Origin: Burkholderia sp. S171
GTDB taxonomy: Bacteria; Pseudomonadota; Gammaproteobacteria; Burkholderiales; Burkholderiaceae
NCBI RefSeq assembly: GCF_009766085.1
Contig: NZ_LMUF01000038.1
Location: 91,864-155,863 of the forward strand
DNA: 64,000 nt
Reading direction: 5' to 3'
Within the stretch, counting starts at the first letter, position 1. Each line of letters starts with the position of its first letter. Both the position numbers and the translations under genes were made by a program. Shown here in pieces: positions 60,935 through 64,000 of this stretch. The notes under the pieces are model-generated. The model was given only the letters and a program-made list of their open reading frames with translations, was not told where the DNA came from and ran no database searches.

Positions 60935-62164
60935 CTAAAAAGAGTGGCTTATCCCGACTCGGACCACGATCTGCCTATTACTGTTCGAAGGGGTCACAGC
61001 CTCCATCGACGCGACAGCAGCTTGCCCCGTGGAATCCGTCCCGGATGCTTTTTGACCCGACGCAACAACATAGACTAAGGTTCGTTTCGAGAGAAAGTAT
61101 TGGACCGCAGCATTCAGCATGTTATAGCTCGCCTGTCCTTTATTATCAATACGGCCGCCAATCAAGAAGTCGTATGAGATGTTAAGAGAAAGGGACGGCG
61201 TGACATAGTAAGTAGCATAGGCGTTATAGTTGTCAAAATGGGTACTGCCACTGTACCCAAGAGGATTAGTCAGTGTGAGACTTCCTGACTCTGGATTATT
61301 CAGGTTTTTGAATTTGATGTTGGTATATTGCAGTCCAAATAACAAACCTCCGGTCGAATAGCGAGCGGCAGCCCCGTAAGTTTCCAATGTGCGGGCCGAA
61401 GCGAATCCTGCGATAATCGGGTTGCTTGTCACTCCCGTCACAGCTCCCAGGTTATTTCCTGTCGCCGAGCTATTCTGATTGTTTCCATAAAACGATTGGT
61501 TAGGATTGTTAACGTTTAGGTAAGCTGCTGCCACGACCAGCCCGCCGTATGCATACGATGCTCCAAACGATCTCACACTATTATTCGCGAAGTTCCCGGC
61601 CGTCCCGCCAAATCCGTACAAGGCGCTGAACTGAAAGCCGTTGTAGTTTTGGCTCGTAAACTTGACAGAATTGTTGACTCGCCAGTCGTTACCAGTGTTG
61701 TCGGCATCCCCTGGATGATCACCGAATGCACCGACGCCAGGCGACCCTTGTAGTAGGCCGAGATAATCGACCATCTCGTCATACTGGCGTCCAAACGTCA
61801 ATGATCCATATCCATTGCTAAGTCCCACATATGCCTGTCGGCCAAAGAAAGTACCACCTTGCTGGAATTTTCCAGTTCCAACGTCGAATCCGTTTTCCAG
61901 CACAAACAACGCCTTGTAGCCGCCGCCTAAATCTTCATTTCCTTTAAAGCCAAAACGGTTGCCCCTCATAATACTGCTGCTCGTATTCCATTGCTTACCT
62001 CCGGTTCTCCCGTTGGCGCCGGTGCTGGGAGTCTGTGCGTTATTGACAAAGTTGATGCCATAGTCGATCACACCGTAGAGCGTTACGCTGCTCTGAGCGG
62101 CAGCGAATCCGCTCCACGTCACAATCAAAGCCATGATGACTGTTTTTGCCGTTGTCTTTGTCAT
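60935..62164 (-). CDS. Gram-negative porin (outer membrane)
   Basis: 409 residues. Signal peptide with AAA cleavage at about 23/24, then QSSVTLYGVIDYGINFV, DLGGGYKALFVLENGFD, FFGRQAYVGL and a terminal Phe (GISHSF). Same family as the porin at 9.8 kb but with different loops, rich in Asn, Gly and Ser. The gene is visibly richer in A/T and in rarer codons than that porin, which suggests separate acquisition. GGAG precedes ATG 62164. It heads the block that includes MFS and the kinase chain, so it may admit their substrate. Confidence 0.92.
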   Translation of the reverse strand: MTKTTAKTVIMALIVTWSGFAAAQSSVTLYGVIDYGINFVNNAQTPSTGANGRTGGKQWNTSSSIMRGNRFGFKGNEDLGGGYKALFVLENGFDVGTGKFQQGGTFFGRQAYVGLSNGYGSLTFGRQYDEMVDYLGLLQGSPGVGAFGDHPGDADNTGNDWRVNNSVKFTSQNYNGFQFSALYGFGGTAGNFANNSVRSFGASYAYGGLVVAAAYLNVNNPNQSFYGNNQNSSATGNNLGAVTGVTSNPIIAGFASARTLETYGAAARYSTGGLLFGLQYTNIKFKNLNNPESGSLTLTNPLGYSGSTHFDNYNAYATYYVTPSLSLNISYDFLIGGRIDNKGQASYNMLNAAVQYFLSKRTLVYVVASGQKASGTDSTGQAAVASMEAVTPSNSNRQIVVRVGISHSF

Positions 62165-62633
62165 ATCTCCAATCCATACACTTAGTTATACATATCATCA
62201 AGACGAACGAGATGTGCTGAATCTACATTGATACCAGCTGTTCTTCCGCAAGTGCGCGCACGACGTTTTCGATACATTTGCATTCGACTATTTTTTCTTC
62301 ACCTTGTAAACCGTATTAGGCGGGTGTTTAATTGTCTCCGTTCCATGAATCATGCTACGTTCATAGGTACTAATTCTATATTTCGGTAGCATTTCATCAA
62401 CCGGCGTTTACCCGATCTTCATGTTGTTAGGCTGCAGCAACGATCCTTGCGAACCAAGCACAAGTCCAGAAGTCACAACGTTGAAAGGAACGGATTGCCA
62501 CGCGCTCTCAGTTCGAGCACGGATACCGAGATAAAACGTCACTGTTGCGCGGGAGGGCTAAAAAACTTGCGTAACCGGGTTGGGCGTCTAGCATCGAGGT
62601 GTTTTTCGGCGCCCGACTGGGAGTTCGGCACCG
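62165..62633. promoter_or_regulatory. A/T-rich region upstream of the porin
   Basis: 469 bases without a supported gene. The part 62165-62410 is clearly A/T-rich and should contain the porin promoter; the right part borders the decayed integrase. Confidence 0.5.
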
Positions 62634-63304
62634 TCATCCTTTTGGAGCGTTGCAAACGCTAGTCTCGCTACGGCGGCGGGTCGCCCTTCCACCCGCGTCC
62701 AAGTAGTCGTATCCCACGGGTCGCACCTGGATGAACTCGGCCACCATTAATGGATCGCGAGTATCAACGTCCGCGTCGACCCGCAATCGGAGGTCGGTTT
62801 CGTGACGGCGCAGCCAGGCGACCACAGTTGCTGTGCGCCCCGGCTGATGTACAAAATCGAGCGGCCACCAGCCGCCGCCGCGCCGTTTGCAAACGCGATC
62901 ACTACGCCGATCGTTGCGATCTCCCCCTTCAAGCGGCTTGCGATGCGCGGACGAACCACCGACCGAGTGCGATGCGTCAGGTGGGGCAGCCGCAAGCGTC
63001 GGCACCTCTCGGTGACCATGGGGAAGGTCACGGCCGTCAGTTTCAGTTTGCCGTGCTTACGTTCCGACGCGCAAGTGCCCCGCGAGCGCGGGCGAGCCTT
63101 GCGCGATCACAGCTTCACAAGACTGTCGAGCATCATGCGCAGGTGTCGCTTCATCGCCGACGGGCTCGCGGCAAGACCATCTTCGTCCGGTATCGCGATA
63201 GGTGCTCGCGACGATGGCCGGCCCCACGCGCGCTGGACGTACTCGCGCACCGCGGCGAGATCTTTCGCGGTATAGCCGTAGCTGAGCGTGAGAACTTCAC
63301 TCAT
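62634..63304 (-). pseudogene. Decayed Burkholderia-type tyrosine recombinase (N-terminal portion)
   Basis: From ATG 63304 the minus strand reads MSEVLTLSYGYTAKDLAAVR and PSAMKRHLRMMLDSLVKL, then after stops and shifts KHGKLKLTAVTFPMV, CKRRGGGWWPL and VVAWLRRHETDLRLRVDADV, ending with an Asp/Pro segment. This is the layout I know for the long N-terminal region of phage-integrase proteins common in Burkholderia genomes (MERYLRTMRDDLVHLA, KHGSAKLTAVTLRMVE, CNRRGGSWWRS, IVAWLRRHEATLGLTVDADV). The catalytic recombinase domain is absent. A mobile-element scar at the right edge of the catabolic region. Confidence 0.6.
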
Positions 63305-63853
63305 GTCGGTCCGTCGATATACGCGTGAACCGCGCGGGCCCCAGCAATAGCGCACATGCTCGCTGAGGGAGCCAATCACGTTGCGTAGGGCACCCAATAT
63401 TGTCCCTAGCCACGGCTTTTGAGGGCACATTTTCGCGTCTGCGGGCACTACGAAGGCGTTCCCACTGCCGGAAAGTGACCAAACACGAAGTATTTGATTT
63501 AATAAGATTTTCTAATAGCATCGTTTCGCAAAGACGCATGCCGCCTAGGCGCTGTTGATTTCTCCAGATTCCTCAACCACTTTTGGCCCCGGTGGCCATT
63601 TTGCGCAACGATGCCGAAATGTCGAACGCTTCACCGCCTTTGGGCTTTGCCCGTCCGCGCAACTCGGCCACCGGTGTCAAAGAAACTAAAGCTGCTGAGG
63701 CGAGCGTTTCCGCCTGCCTCAACGGTACGCATAAACAGCACCACTGGACTCTGCTACGTGCCGCGAAAGCCTCGCGTAGGAAAATGACATTTTTGCAAGC
63801 TCCCCTACGATATAATCCGGCCGGCGCGAACCGGCCGACTGGATCAAGAAGGA
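63305..63853. other. Stretch with no supported gene
   Basis: 549 bases. Overlapping open frames on both strands (63573-63873) have no recognisable domain, and I do not support either. A hairpin near the right end is listed separately. Confidence 0.45.
63818..63837 (-). terminator. Hairpin downstream of the BON-domain gene
   Basis: Seven-base stem CGGCCGG / CCGGCCG with loop CGCGAA, 16 bases after the BON stop on the minus strand. A/T-rich but not a pure T-run follows. A plausible terminator. Confidence 0.4.
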
Positions 63854-64000
63854 TCACTGACCCACTTCTTTGATCGTCAGAGAATTATTCAAGGACGTCA
63901 CCCCGGGTACCCCTTTCGCTACCTCGCCCGCCTTACTAACTTGGGTCGAGTCAGGAACTGATCCCGCAAGCGCCACTGCGCCGCCTTTCGCAATTACGCT
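63854..64000 (-). CDS. BON-domain protein, C-terminal end (cut by the window)
   Basis: The minus strand is open from the window edge to TGA at 63854 and encodes 48 residues: SVIAKGGAVALAGSVPDSTQ, then VSKAGEVAKGVPGVTSLNN and SLTIKEV. The order beta strand, V.L.GSV, helix ending in A..V.GV..V.N.L is the BON (OsmY/transport-associated) domain. These are usually periplasmic proteins linked to envelope stress. The start and any signal peptide lie outside. This frame is too short to stand out without the protein pattern. Confidence 0.75.
   Translation of the reverse strand, partial: SVIAKGGAVALAGSVPDSTQVSKAGEVAKGVPGVTSLNNSLTIKEVGQ

Noticed and set aside
63573..63873. Overlapping 94-96-residue frames on both strands
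   Set aside because: Neither has a recognisable domain or a clear ribosome site, and the BON gene end overlaps the region, so neither is reported as a gene.

Overview
The window looks like a catabolic, accessory-rich part of a Burkholderiaceae genome, probably Paraburkholderia, Caballeronia or Burkholderia. The evidence is generally high G+C, two Burkholderia-type trimeric porins whose mature ends read QSSVTLYG, six MFS carriers beside degradation enzymes, and IclR and PaaX regulators. There are no rRNA or tRNA genes, no CRISPR array and little core metabolism apart from panC. The genus is an inference from gene content.

1-14.3 kb: an uncharacterised catabolic block. It holds two amidohydrolase-fold proteins, a DHOD-like flavoprotein, a two-subunit Fe-S hydratase of the fumarase/tartrate dehydratase class, a PanE-like reductase, a cupin, a flavin reductase, a porin, two MFS carriers, an HpcH/HpaI aldolase and two IclR regulators. 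14.5-15.7 kb is a gene graveyard with remnants of an RbsC-type permease and of etfA. 16-23.2 kb carries a LuxR-type regulator, an MFS carrier, a 3-hydroxyphenylacetate 6-hydroxylase-like flavoprotein with its small DUF2783 partner, homogentisate dioxygenase and fumarylacetoacetase. Together these would take 3-hydroxyphenylacetate through homogentisate to fumarate and acetoacetate; no maleylacetoacetate isomerase is present here. 23.2-24 kb holds remnants of a DUF6429 gene and an IS630 transposase, followed by an M20 amidohydrolase translationally coupled to a TRIC-family channel.

26.1-38.1 kb (minus strand) is the best-defined unit, a ten-gene creatine/sarcosine operon. Creatinase makes sarcosine, SoxBDAG converts it to glycine plus 5,10-methylene-THF, GlyA makes serine and SdaA makes pyruvate. 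PurU, a FolB-like protein and an MHS-family transporter complete it. It is followed on the map by one IS6-family element and a truncated, oppositely oriented second one.

40.1-62.2 kb is a second uncharacterised block. It contains two paralogous pairs of an APH-fold kinase plus a small helical protein, reminiscent of LvaAB of levulinate catabolism, with aldehyde dehydrogenase, SDR, two acyl-CoA ligases, two crotonase-fold enzymes, a CaiB-type CoA transferase, a hotdog thioesterase, PaaX, a CrtC/AttH/DUF7064-like protein, MFS carriers and a porin. A recurring ATACTACA motif sits in three of its promoter regions. The right end (62.6-64 kb) holds a decayed Burkholderia-type integrase and the end of a BON-domain gene.
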